Part shown: one piece after another, positions 1-7,739 of the stretch
Position numbering within the stretch: the stretch's first letter is position 1
Layout of the letters: each line of letters starts with the position of its first letter
NCBI GenBank assembly: GCA_040757055.1
Contig: JBFLXY010000012.1
Span: forward strand, 1-64,000
Source: JAJZRJ01 sp040757055
GTDB taxonomy: Bacteria > Desulfobacterota > Desulfobulbia > Desulfobulbales > Desulfurivibrionaceae
Reading direction: 5' to 3'
DNA: 64,000 bases
The notes under the pieces: generated by a model
Databases searched by the model: none
What the model was told of the DNA's origin: nothing
Seen by the model: the letters and a program-made list of their open reading frames with translations, nothing else
Position numbers and translations under genes: made by a program

Positions 1-106
1 CGGCCTTCTTCACCGGGGCGGCCTTCTTCACCGTCTTCTTCGCCGTGGTCTTTTTCGCCGGGGCCTTCTTTGCCGCGGGTTTTGCGACCGTGGTTTTCTC
101 TGCCAT
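1..106 (-). CDS. Lysine/alanine-rich histone H1-like protein, N-terminus only
   Basis: The first 35 codons of a leftward gene are visible and the rest lies outside the window. The protein begins MAEKTTVAKPAAKK and continues as alternating Lys, Ala, Pro and Thr. This composition is known from bacterial histone H1-like and AlgP-like DNA-binding proteins. The start at 106 is preceded by AGGAG seven bases upstream in a very purine-rich leader. The DNA is repetitive (GCCTTCTTC units on the plus strand), so length variation by slippage is possible. An HU protein with a basic N-terminal tail is an alternative that cannot be excluded from the fragment. Confidence 0.7.
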   Translation of the reverse strand, partial: MAEKTTVAKPAAKKAPAKKTTAKKTVKKAAPVKKA

Positions 107-181
107 CTCCTTTCTCCTCTTGCTAATGTTGTTCAGTGGGTTTCACGGTCCAACAGCTACTCCCTTATTCCTTCTACAAAA

Positions 182-211
182 ACTCTAGCAGAAAAAAAAG
201 AAGATTGACAA
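182..211 (-). promoter_or_regulatory. Sigma-70-type promoter for the histone-like gene
   Basis: Read on the minus strand, TTGTCA (211-206) and TAGAGT (187-182) are separated by 18 bases, which predicts an untranslated leader of roughly 70 bases before the start at 106. The gap 107-364 is otherwise AT-rich and shows no coding frame I would support. Confidence 0.5.
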
Positions 212-309
212 ATTTAGCTGCGTAATTTTGCATTTTTTTTCGTGTGTCGCCTCGCACACGTCACCAGAATTCCTCTTCCGCGAAGGAAAAAACTCCCGGT
301 CCTCATCCA

Positions 310-336
310 GCAATCCCTTGTCATGCAAGGGATTGC
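310..336 (-). terminator. Stem-loop after the dihydrouridine synthase gene
   Basis: A perfect 11-base-pair stem (310-320 with 326-336) with a five-base loop lies just past the stop codon of the leftward gene ending at 365. A T-run follows only about 15 bases later on the minus strand, so it is an imperfect intrinsic terminator. Confidence 0.45.
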
Positions 337-364
337 GGCAGATGATATATTCATCGCCACTCCC

Positions 365-1357
365 TCACGCCTCTTCCCCGGCCTCAAGAAAAAAAGTTTC
401 CAGCCGGCAGGAAAATTGCGCAAGTGTTTTGCTCCGCAGCAACTGCCGCACCGGGCGCGCGGTTGCCGACTCCTGCACCTGGCAGAGCACCTCCTTCATC
501 TTGCAGAGCACCTGCTGGTCGCCGCAAAAGAGTTGCCGATAGCGCACGAGCAGCGCCTGGAGATACTCATGCAGTTCGACGCGGCGGGTGGCGCCATCGA
601 CTGAGGAAGGAGCGTTGCCGCGCAATCGCTCGAAGAGCCAGGGATCATTGATGGCGCCGCGTCCGAGCATGAGTCCGGCGGCATTGGTTTCGCGCAGAAC
701 ACGATGCCCATCTCCGGCGGTGAAGATATCCCCGTTGGCAATGATCGGAATGGATGTGCGGCGAACCACCTCGGCGGTAACGCGATGATCCGCCTGGCCG
801 TCATAACGCTGCTGCACAGTGCGGGGATGGACGATGAGAAAATCGATGGAGCACTCTTCGAAGAGCGGCAGCAGTGCGAGCAGTTCGGCGGGGTCGGCAA
901 AACCGGCGCGGGCCTTCACCGAAAAAGTCCCGCGGATGGCGGCGCGCAGGGCGTGGAGAACCGACGCCAGACGCTCGGGATCGCGCAACATGCCGCCGCC
1001 ACAGGCGTTGCCGGTCATGCGACCGTATGGGCAACCGAGATTGATATTGAGATGCACCGCCCCCAGGTCCTGCACGGTGGCGGCGGCAGCGAGCAGGGCC
1101 GCGGGGTCGCTGCCGATGAGCTGCACCACCAGCGGCACGTTGCCGGCGCCATGCGCCACCTCCTGGCGATCGTTGCCGGAGATGTTTCTGCGAGTGCTGG
1201 CCTTGACCCGGACAAATTCGGTAAAGACCACATCGGGCCGCACCCATTCGATGAAAAGAGTGCGCAGGGCGCGATTGGTGAGGCCCTGCATCGGCGCCAG
1301 CATCAACGGCACAGTGCCGGGCTGCCACGGCAAACCGGCGGATGCGCTCGCGCTCAC
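365..1357 (-). CDS. tRNA-dihydrouridine synthase family protein
   Basis: This FMN enzyme family reduces specific uridines in tRNA to dihydrouridine, using NADPH. The 330-residue protein opens its TIM barrel with LAPMQGLTN (about residues 20-28). The catalytic cysteine is C109 in the NLGCPYGRMTGNACGGG segment, which corresponds to the GCPxxxV region of Dus proteins. VKARAGF, IVHPRT and IIANGDI are further FMN-barrel signatures. The start is a GTG at 1357, with a GGGAGG stretch that nearly touches it, so the exact start is uncertain. The downstream pseudouridine synthase and helicase make this an RNA-modification neighbourhood. It resembles the DusC-like branch, but I cannot assign the target position in tRNA. 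Confidence 0.9.
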   Translation of the reverse strand: MSASASAGLPWQPGTVPLMLAPMQGLTNRALRTLFIEWVRPDVVFTEFVRVKASTRRNISGNDRQEVAHGAGNVPLVVQLIGSDPAALLAAAATVQDLGAVHLNINLGCPYGRMTGNACGGGMLRDPERLASVLHALRAAIRGTFSVKARAGFADPAELLALLPLFEECSIDFLIVHPRTVQQRYDGQADHRVTAEVVRRTSIPIIANGDIFTAGDGHRVLRETNAAGLMLGRGAINDPWLFERLRGNAPSSVDGATRRVELHEYLQALLVRYRQLFCGDQQVLCKMKEVLCQVQESATARPVRQLLRSKTLAQFSCRLETFFLEAGEEA

Positions 1358-1413
1358 CTCCCGCCCCCCGAATCGCGCATCCCTGCCACCAGCACTCCAG
1401 CGGAAAAACCGGA

Positions 1414-1524
1414 TCAGCCCCGGCTCTTCTCCGCCTTCTTGGCCTTCTTCTCCGCCCGCTTCTCCTTCATGGACTTGGCCGGCGCCTTTTTTGCTTCCTT
1501 TTTGCTGTCCTGTGCCTTGCTCAT
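1414..1524 (-). CDS. Candidate 36-residue lysine-rich small protein nested in frame at the 3' end of the pseudouridine synthase gene
   Basis: The last 36 codons of the upstream reading frame begin with an ATG at 1524. AAGGAG precedes this ATG at an ideal spacing of eight bases. The encoded peptide starts MSKAQDSKKEAKKAPAK and is about 40 percent lysine, ending in SRG. A Shine-Dalgarno this good inside a coding region suggests independent translation. I recall similar small lysine-rich proteins annotated alone in other proteobacterial genomes, but this is memory and not a search. The alternative is that it is simply a basic RNA-binding tail of the synthase. Both products could be made from one frame. 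Confidence 0.4.
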   Translation of the reverse strand: MSKAQDSKKEAKKAPAKSMKEKRAEKKAKKAEKSRG

Positions 1525-2442
1525 GGTCGTTGCTCCTTCGGCTGATGATTGATCAGGATACGCCGGCTGGCTCATGGGGCCGGCGCCTTTGGGAAACAGC
1601 GTCTGAAACTTTTTCGGCATCGCCGCCGTAAACTCCATCCGCTCGCCGGTGAGCGGATGGGCAAAGGCGAGAAAGGCCGCATGCAGCGCCAGCCGGCCTA
1701 TGGGGTCGCTCATGGCGCCGTATTTTTTATCGCCCGCCACCGGATGGCCGAGTTCGGCGAGATGGACGCGGATCTGATTCTTGCGGCCGGTGGTGAGGGT
1801 AATGTCAAGCAGGGCATATTCCGGACCGGCCTGCCGCACCGCGTAGTGGGTCACCGACAGCTTCCCTTCCCCTTTGCCCCGCACCGTATGCACCCGCAGC
1901 GATTTGCTCTCGCGCAGGCAACTGCTGATGGTGCCCTGGGCTTCGGCAGGCACCCCCTCAACCACGGCGGCGTAGTGCTTTTCCACCTGCGGCCACTGCT
2001 CCTGCAATGCCTTTTTTGCGGCCTCGCTTTTAGCAAAGACTAGCAAACCCGAGGTATCGCGGTCAAGCCGGTGGACCACGAAAATCCGCGCCGCCGCATC
2101 GCGCTCCCTGAAGTGGGCATTGAGGCGATAATAGGCGGTGCGCTGTTTTTCCTTCTCGGTGGCAATGGAAAGAAGGCCGGCAGGTTTGTTGATGACGATA
2201 AGTGCGTCGTCTTCGTAGACGACCGGCAATCCCGGCGGCGGCGCGGCGTCGCGCATCTCCCGGGCGGTCTGGATGCAGACCTCGGCACCGGCCGGCACCG
2301 GATGATCGAGCTGCGTCGCCACCGTACCGGCCACCGCGATGGCGCGATATTTGACGAGCTGCTTTACCTTGGTGCGGCTCAGACCAGCTCCGGCCAGCAG
2401 TTCCAGCAGAGTGGTGACGTTTTTGGCGGTCAGCGTTTTCAT
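1414..2442 (-). CDS. RluA-family pseudouridine synthase with S4 domain and basic tail
   Basis: This enzyme isomerises uridine to pseudouridine in rRNA or tRNA. Residues 1-60 resemble an S4 RNA-binding domain. The catalytic core contains INKPAGLLS (about 85-93) and the RluA signature HRLDRDTSGLL, with D127 as the catalytic aspartate. GRKNQIRVHLAELGHPVAGD follows near residue 230. GAGG lies four bases before the ATG at 2442. The 342-residue protein ends in about 36 residues that are almost all Lys, Ala, Glu, Ser and Arg. That tail starts at an internal ATG with its own ribosome-binding site and may be a separate small gene (see 1414-1524). The family is certain; the rRNA or tRNA target is not. 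Confidence 0.88.
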   Translation of the reverse strand: MKTLTAKNVTTLLELLAGAGLSRTKVKQLVKYRAIAVAGTVATQLDHPVPAGAEVCIQTAREMRDAAPPPGLPVVYEDDALIVINKPAGLLSIATEKEKQRTAYYRLNAHFRERDAAARIFVVHRLDRDTSGLLVFAKSEAAKKALQEQWPQVEKHYAAVVEGVPAEAQGTISSCLRESKSLRVHTVRGKGEGKLSVTHYAVRQAGPEYALLDITLTTGRKNQIRVHLAELGHPVAGDKKYGAMSDPIGRLALHAAFLAFAHPLTGERMEFTAAMPKKFQTLFPKGAGPMSQPAYPDQSSAEGATTMSKAQDSKKEAKKAPAKSMKEKRAEKKAKKAEKSRG

Positions 2443-2502
2443 GCTGCCTCGTCTCCGGAGACGGCGGCTACGCCGCGGCGAGGGGCGCCGCCCGGAGGTT
2501 AT

Positions 2503-4023
2503 CTATCGTTTCGCCCCGGAACGCGGCGGACCGGAGCGCCGACCGCGAGGGCGGCCGGAACCGCCGGAGCGGGGCCGCCTGCCGCCGCGCGCCTGTTCGC
2601 CGGGCTCCACGCTGCCGCGCGGGGCCGGAACCAGCAGCTCAGGCGGCGGATGGACGCATTCGAGCTTGTGGCCAAGCAGCGCCTCGATCTCCGGCATGTA
2701 GAAAGCGCCCTCCTCGCAGGCAAAGCTGACGGAAACGCCCTTGGCCCCGGCACGGCCGGTGCGGCCGATGCGATGCACGTAATCCTCCGCCTCGTAGGGC
2801 AGGGTGTAGTTGACCACGTGGCTCACGTCGTCGATGTGGATGCCGCGGCCCGCCACGTCGGTGGCCACCAGCACCCGGATCCTGCCCTGGCGGAAATCCT
2901 CCAGCGTCCGAATCCGCTGCCCTTGGGAAACCTCGCCGGAGAGCATGGCGCAGTTGATGCCGTTCCGCTTCAGCCGCTCGGTGAGGCGGCGGGTCTCGTC
3001 GCGGCGGTTGGCAAAGACCATGACCCGCTGGAGGTCCTGGCTGGTGATGAGGTTGTAGAGCAGATCGTACTTCTCCTTGGCGGTGGCGAGATAGACCACC
3101 TGCTCCACGCTCTCCACCGCCACGCTTTCCGGCGCAATCTCGACGTGCACCGGTTTCTTGGTCCACTGGGCCGCAAGATGATTCACCTCCGGCGTCATGG
3201 TGGCGCTGAAGAAGAGGGTCTGACGCTCCTCCTTCGGCGGGGTGCTCAGTACGATCCGCCGCACATCGGGAATGAAGCCCATGTCGAGCATGCGGTCCGC
3301 CTCGTCGAGCACCAGAATTTCGACCTTGCCGAGGTTTACCGCCTTCTGCCGCTGGAAATCGATGAGGCGCCCCGGGGTGGCGACCATGATGTCCACCGGT
3401 CCGGCGGTGATCTGGAGGCGCTGCTTCTGGTAGTCGATACCGCCAAAGACGGTCAGCACCGTAAGCCCGCTGTATCTGGCCAGCGCCTCCGCCTCCTTGC
3501 CGATCTGGATCACCAGTTCGCGGGTCGGGGCAAGAATCAGCGCGCGGGGCGTGGCCGCCGGCTGATCTTCACCGCGCGGTCTGGCGAGAAATGCAGTAAT
3601 GAGGGTGATGAGAAAGGCAGCGGTCTTGCCGGTACCGGTCTGGGCCTGGCCGATGACATCGCGGCCTGCCAGACTATGGTTCAGGGTCTCGGTCTGGATC
3701 GGCGTACAGTACCGGAAGCCGATGTCGGCGATGGCGTGCATGGCTTCCGGCGGCAGAGGGAAGTCATGGAAACGGGTCTTGCCCTCCTCGGGCACCACCT
3801 GAAACTCTTCCGCGCTCCACGGCGCTGCGGCAGCTACACTGGGTTGGGGCACCCCCTCTTCCGCCGGTTTTTTCTTGCGCCGACGGCGGCGCTTGCGGGC
3901 AACGCCTTCGGCAGCGCCCTCCTCCGTCCTTGCGCTTGGCGGTACCGCCGTACGCGTTTCCGCCGCTTGCGGTTGCTCCTTGGCAAGCTTGCCGCGGACA
4001 AACTGTAACAGTCGCTTGATCAT
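2503..4023 (-). CDS. DEAD-box ATP-dependent RNA helicase (RhlB/RhlE-like)
   Basis: The protein unwinds RNA duplexes at the cost of ATP, probably in ribosome assembly or mRNA turnover. Motifs appear in order: a Q motif (GFRYCTPIQ), Walker A AQTGTGKT, PTRELVIQI, the DEAD box in VLDEADRMLDMGF, FFSATM, and HRIGRTGRAG near the end of helicase domain 2. The N-terminus (about 75 residues) and the C-terminus are both Arg/Lys-rich extensions, typical of RhlB and RhlE relatives. An open frame runs 26 codons further upstream. I choose the ATG at 4023 because AAGGA lies seven bases before it and the sequence MIKRLLQFVRGKL is RhlB-like. The length is then 506 residues. Confidence 0.92.
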   Translation of the reverse strand: MIKRLLQFVRGKLAKEQPQAAETRTAVPPSARTEEGAAEGVARKRRRRRKKKPAEEGVPQPSVAAAAPWSAEEFQVVPEEGKTRFHDFPLPPEAMHAIADIGFRYCTPIQTETLNHSLAGRDVIGQAQTGTGKTAAFLITLITAFLARPRGEDQPAATPRALILAPTRELVIQIGKEAEALARYSGLTVLTVFGGIDYQKQRLQITAGPVDIMVATPGRLIDFQRQKAVNLGKVEILVLDEADRMLDMGFIPDVRRIVLSTPPKEERQTLFFSATMTPEVNHLAAQWTKKPVHVEIAPESVAVESVEQVVYLATAKEKYDLLYNLITSQDLQRVMVFANRRDETRRLTERLKRNGINCAMLSGEVSQGQRIRTLEDFRQGRIRVLVATDVAGRGIHIDDVSHVVNYTLPYEAEDYVHRIGRTGRAGAKGVSVSFACEEGAFYMPEIEALLGHKLECVHPPPELLVPAPRGSVEPGEQARGGRRPRSGGSGRPRGRRSGPPRSGAKR

Positions 4024-4238
4024 GCATCCTTCCTTGCTTACTGCCCGCGGGGGAAGACGCGGGCCACGGCCTCTTGCCGCAATCCTTGGCTCTTTTTCCA
4101 ATCTGGCTTCTTTCTATAAAATAAATCCCGTCACCTGTATATCGTTATTTCAATGAGCCTCGCCACAACCCTCTCTTCGCGGGCGATAAAACTGCAACTG
4201 GCCGCCGGTACGGCGAAAGCGGCCTGCCGTGAATCTGA

Positions 4239-4268
4239 TTGACAAGAGTCCCTGTGGGGCGGTGTAAT
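4239..4268 (+). promoter_or_regulatory. Promoter for the MFS transporter gene
   Basis: TTGACA (4239-4244) and TGTAAT (4263-4268) are separated by 18 bases and point rightwards into the gene at 4366. The divergent gap 4024-4365 also contains an AT-rich patch near 4115-4135 that could serve the leftward helicase gene. I see no coding sequence in the gap. Confidence 0.6.
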
Positions 4269-4365
4269 AAAAGAATCCGGCCGACTCTTGGCGCCGCATG
4301 TTGGGCGCCATGCAGTGCGTGGTCTTGTTCCTGGTTGACGCAACCCTTGCCCAAGGAGGCTCTCC

Positions 4366-5679
4366 ATGGCAACAGCCGCTCGCAATCCGGGCCTCATCGT
4401 CACCGCGGCCGGCACCGGCATCAATCTGGCACTCGGTGTCCTCTACACGTGGAGCATCTTCAAGGAGGCCATCAAAGATTCCATTGAACAGGGCGGCCCC
4501 GGCTCCTTCCAGTGGGACCTCGCCGCCCTCAATGATCCCTATGCCGTCTGCTGCCTCGTTTTCGCCTGCACCATGATCGTGGCCGGCAAGGTGCAGGATC
4601 GCCACGGGCCCCGGCTCACCGCCATCATCGGCGGCGTTCTGGTGGGCGCTGGCTTCATCTGGATCTCCGGCACCACGGCCTACTGGAACTGGGTATTCGG
4701 TTTCGGCGGACTGGTAGGCATGGGCATCGCCTTTGGCTACGCCGCCGCCACCCCGCCGGCCCTCAAATGGTTTCCGCCCAACAAAACCGGCCGTATCGCC
4801 GGCATCGTCGTCTCGGGCTTCGGCCTTGCGTCGGTGTATATTGCGCCGCTGGCGCAATATCTGCTCACCTCACGCGGCTTTACCGAAACCATGCTCTTCT
4901 TCGGGCTCGCTTTCTGCGGCACGGTCTCGCTCCTTGCCCTGCTGCTGCGCAATCCGCCGCCGGGCTTCACGCCCCCAGGCTTTATCGAACGCCGTTTCTG
5001 CACCACCGAGGCGCGGCAGGCGCGCGCTCTTTTTGCGGACGAAAATCTTTCACCGCTGGAAATGATACAAACGCCTGCCTTTTGGCGCATCTGGCTGCTC
5101 TATTTCATCGGCGCCGGCGCCGGATTGATGGTCATCGGCAGCGTCTCCGGCATGGCCAAAAGCAGTCTGGGCGCCAACGCCTTTCTGGCGGTGGCGATTC
5201 TGGCGGTGGGCAACGCCTCCGGCAGGATCGTGGCCGGTTTGCTGGCAGACAAGGCAGGACGTTGCCGCACTTTGGCCGGAGTATTCGGCCTCCAGGCAGC
5301 GATGATGTTCGCCGCCGTTCCCATCATCGGTGCGGCTCCCGCCAATGCCTTCCTGCTGGTGGCTCTGGCTACAGTAATCGGCTTCAATTACGGCGCCAAT
5401 CTCGCCCTTTTCCCTACCTTTGCCAAGGACCTCTGGGGCATGAAGCACTTCGGAGCCAACTACGGCATCCTCTTTACCGCTTGGGGCGTGGGCGGTTTTG
5501 TCATGAGCCGCGCCTCCCAGGTGCTGCGAGCCGGCAGCGCCAGTTACTCCGCCTCGTTCCTTCTTGCCGGAGTCCTGCTCCTCATCGGAGCAGGACTCAT
5601 CATCTGCCTGCGTGACAAAAAAGAAGAGCAACGCCGCGCCCTCTCCTCCCGACCGGCCGCCCTCAGCAGCAAACTTTAA
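4366..5679 (+). CDS. MFS transporter of the oxalate/formate antiporter (OFA) family
   Basis: This is an inner-membrane secondary transporter, probably for a small carboxylate. The 437-residue sequence has about 12 hydrophobic segments. It carries the OFA-type start GTGINLALGVLYTWSIF and the loop motif KVQDRHGPR between helices 2 and 3, equivalent to the MFS motif DRxGxR. FPPNKTGRIAGIVVSGFG lies near residue 140. The second half includes MAKSSLGANA and NYGANLALFPTFAKDLWG, both usual in the OFA subfamily. AAGGAGG lies eight bases before the ATG. The gene is monocistronic, with its own promoter and a perfect terminator. The substrate cannot be read from the sequence; oxalate, formate and lactate are all known in the family. 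Confidence 0.9.
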   Translation: MATAARNPGLIVTAAGTGINLALGVLYTWSIFKEAIKDSIEQGGPGSFQWDLAALNDPYAVCCLVFACTMIVAGKVQDRHGPRLTAIIGGVLVGAGFIWISGTTAYWNWVFGFGGLVGMGIAFGYAAATPPALKWFPPNKTGRIAGIVVSGFGLASVYIAPLAQYLLTSRGFTETMLFFGLAFCGTVSLLALLLRNPPPGFTPPGFIERRFCTTEARQARALFADENLSPLEMIQTPAFWRIWLLYFIGAGAGLMVIGSVSGMAKSSLGANAFLAVAILAVGNASGRIVAGLLADKAGRCRTLAGVFGLQAAMMFAAVPIIGAAPANAFLLVALATVIGFNYGANLALFPTFAKDLWGMKHFGANYGILFTAWGVGGFVMSRASQVLRAGSASYSASFLLAGVLLLIGAGLIICLRDKKEEQRRALSSRPAALSSKL

Positions 5680-5700
5680 TTGGGCCGGGCATCACTCCAG

Positions 5701-5740
5701 GCCAATAAAAAACCCCGCCGCAGCGGGGTTTTTTATTGGC
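5701..5740. terminator. Bidirectional intrinsic terminator
   Basis: This is a perfect 18-base-pair inverted repeat (5701-5718 with 5723-5740) with a four-base loop, a GC-rich core and A/T runs on both sides. It sits between two convergent genes and can terminate both. Confidence 0.92.
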
Positions 5741-5756
5741 ATCATCGCGCCCCGGC

Positions 5757-7316
5757 TCAGCGGACGCCCGGCGGCAGGGCCAGGGTGCCGGCGCCTCCCC
5801 CCCCCCTTTCTTCGGGCCTGCGCGCCCCACGCCCTTCCACCAGTTCGATGAGGCCCTGGATGTTGTCGCGCAGCATGATGGTCTGGGACATCACGGCCTC
5901 GGCGGCCGCCGCCAGTTCCTCGGCGCTGGCGGCCAATTGCTGGGTGCCGCTGTCCATCTCGGTCACCGCCTTGTTGATCTGGACAATGCCCTGGGTCTGC
6001 TCATGGGAAGCGGTGGATATCTCCTCGATGAGCACCCCGACCTTCTTGGTGCCGTCGATCACCTCGTTGGACTGCTCCACCACATTGTTGACCTTGGCCA
6101 GCCCGTCGTTGACGTTCTTGATCGCCCGCTCGATGAGGGCGGAGGAATTCCTGGCCGACTCCGCCGCCCGCATCGCCAGATTGCGCACCTCGTCCGCCAC
6201 CACGGCGAAGCCGGCGCCGTGCTCGCCGGCCCGGGCGGCCTCCACCGCGGCGTTCAGCGCCAGCAGATTGGTCTGGAAGGCGATGCTCTCGATCTCCTTG
6301 ATGATGCTGGAAATCTCGTCGCTGTCCCGTTTGATGTTCTGCATGCTCTTCTGCATCTCGCCGATGTCGAGGTTGGCTTTGTTGCTCACCTCGGCATTAT
6401 GGCGCATGGCGCCATTGGCCTCGGAGGAATTGGTATCGTTCTGCTGGATCATGGCGGTGATCTCCTCCAGCGAGGCGCTGGTTTCCTCCAGCGACGCCGC
6501 CATTTCCGAGGCCATCTCCGCCAGTTGCTGGGTGGAACCGGAGGTGGCGCGGGACTCGTCGGTGATGCGGTCGGCGGCATGATCGAGTTCGGCGGCGATG
6601 CTGTTGATGGTGCGAACGATCATCTGCACAAAGAGCACGGAGAGGACAACCACCGCAAGAATCGACACCACCCCGCCAACCGTGTAGAAGACGACGAACC
6701 AGTTCACCTGCTTGATGGTGCTCTCCTTGATCTGCCCGGTGACCTCGCGCAGCTCATCCACCGCATCCTTGCTGCTGGTCATGAGGTCGTAGTACATGTC
6801 GAAGAACTCGCCATCAAAGGCAGCAGTGGCTCCGGCGGTGTCGCCCCGCTGGAGTGCCGGCAGAATCTGGGTGTTGATGATCTCCTTCATCTTGGGCCAA
6901 CTGGTCTCGGCCTGCCGGTGGGAGATCAGCACGGCGGAGCTCTCGGGCATGGCATGGCAGGAGGTGCAATGCATCTTCGCATACTCGCCGGTGCCCTTGA
7001 GCTTGGCCTGCATGGCGTCCAGGGTCTCATCCTGCTTCTGCAGGGTGGTCCGGAGACCGCTCAGCGACTCCTCGTCATATTCCAGCACCTGACCCTTGAG
7101 GATGCTGTTCAGCAGGTTGAAATTGAGGCGGGCCCGGGCGAGATCGTCGATGTAGTTGGTTTTCATCTCGATGCCGCTGTAGGTGCGGCCGCCGATCTGC
7201 ACCTTTTTGATGATCGACAGCCCCAGAACGACGCTGACTATGAGGGAAATCGATGCAAACGCCACCAGCAGAAACAGTTTTTTCCGCAGACTCAACCCAT
7301 TCAACCATGACATCAT
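5757..7316 (-). CDS. Methyl-accepting chemotaxis protein with a c-type heme motif in its sensor domain
   Basis: This is a membrane chemoreceptor that would signal to CheA/CheW. Transmembrane segments lie at about residues 12-34 and 205-228, flanking a periplasmic helical domain of about 170 residues. That domain contains HCTSCHAMP, with CxxCH at residues 117-121, the covalent heme c attachment motif. The cytoplasmic part has the highly conserved hairpin EIESIAFQTNLLALNAAVEAA near residue 350. There is no C-terminal NWETF-type CheR/CheB tether. GGAGG lies seven bases before the first of two ATGs. A run of ten G on the coding strand (5797-5806) lies near the C-terminus. Heme attachment would sense redox state, oxygen or NO, which is inference. 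Confidence 0.93.
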   Translation of the reverse strand: MMSWLNGLSLRKKLFLLVAFASISLIVSVVLGLSIIKKVQIGGRTYSGIEMKTNYIDDLARARLNFNLLNSILKGQVLEYDEESLSGLRTTLQKQDETLDAMQAKLKGTGEYAKMHCTSCHAMPESSAVLISHRQAETSWPKMKEIINTQILPALQRGDTAGATAAFDGEFFDMYYDLMTSSKDAVDELREVTGQIKESTIKQVNWFVVFYTVGGVVSILAVVVLSVLFVQMIVRTINSIAAELDHAADRITDESRATSGSTQQLAEMASEMAASLEETSASLEEITAMIQQNDTNSSEANGAMRHNAEVSNKANLDIGEMQKSMQNIKRDSDEISSIIKEIESIAFQTNLLALNAAVEAARAGEHGAGFAVVADEVRNLAMRAAESARNSSALIERAIKNVNDGLAKVNNVVEQSNEVIDGTKKVGVLIEEISTASHEQTQGIVQINKAVTEMDSGTQQLAASAEELAAAAEAVMSQTIMLRDNIQGLIELVEGRGARRPEERGGGGAGTLALPPGVR

Positions 7317-7431
7317 CGCCCATCCTCCCTGTGCAACAGAGCCACCCTGCTGCGCCCACCTTCTGATTATCGGAGCCCGCGTGCGTCCAGCCCAAGGACA
7401 ACGCGCCTCCTGCCGCCTTGCCGGCCAAGAC

Positions 7432-7450
7432 GGTACAATTTTTTATACGG
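7432..7450. repeat. Operator-like imperfect inverted repeat, copy 1
   Basis: The 19-mer begins GGTACAA and ends TTATACGG around an all-T centre. It matches the copy at 7611-7629 at 15 of 19 positions, and a half-site GGTACAAAATTT begins at 7449. The position upstream of the leftward chemoreceptor gene suggests a regulator-binding site. No regulator is identified. Confidence 0.4.
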
Positions 7451-7610
7451 GTACAAAATTTCCGGATTTTTTTTCCTGCCAGAACCTACCCTGTCTACGG
7501 CTGAAAAACAAGAACAACTCTTTCAAATTACAGAGTTTTTTCCAGGAAAACCGCAGCCGGTTGTTTTCACTGAAAAAATCCGCAAGAGCTGCGATATGCC
7601 CTTCCACGGA

Positions 7611-7629
7611 GGTACAAAATATTATACCG
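7611..7629. repeat. Operator-like imperfect inverted repeat, copy 2
   Basis: This copy reads GGTACAA-AATA-TTATACCG, close to a palindrome (GGTAyAA...TTrTACC). Apart from these repeats and the small-RNA candidate at 7740, the gap 7317-7835 shows no gene I can support. Confidence 0.4.
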
Positions 7630-7713
7630 CCATCCTGTTGCCATCGTTGCCGCTGGCACGAAAAAAGGTGTCGTGACAGCAGGTTGTCATATTTTCTTCT
7701 CTTCGCTGGCCAA

Positions 7714-7730
7714 CGGCACGCGGCTTGCAA
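7714..7730 (+). promoter_or_regulatory. Sigma-54 (RpoN) promoter candidate
   Basis: CGGCACGCGGCTTGCAA keeps the invariant GG (7715-7716) and GC (7727-7728) exactly ten bases apart. It differs from the TGGCACG-N4-TTGCA consensus only at the first base. Transcription would start near 7740, directly before a short terminator-ended segment. Confidence 0.6.
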
Positions 7731-7739
7731 CACTACGAG

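Noticed and set aside
6200..6290. About 60 bases nearly identical to 43720-43810
   Set aside because: Both encode the invariant signalling tip of chemoreceptors, so the similarity is functional conservation, not a repeat element.
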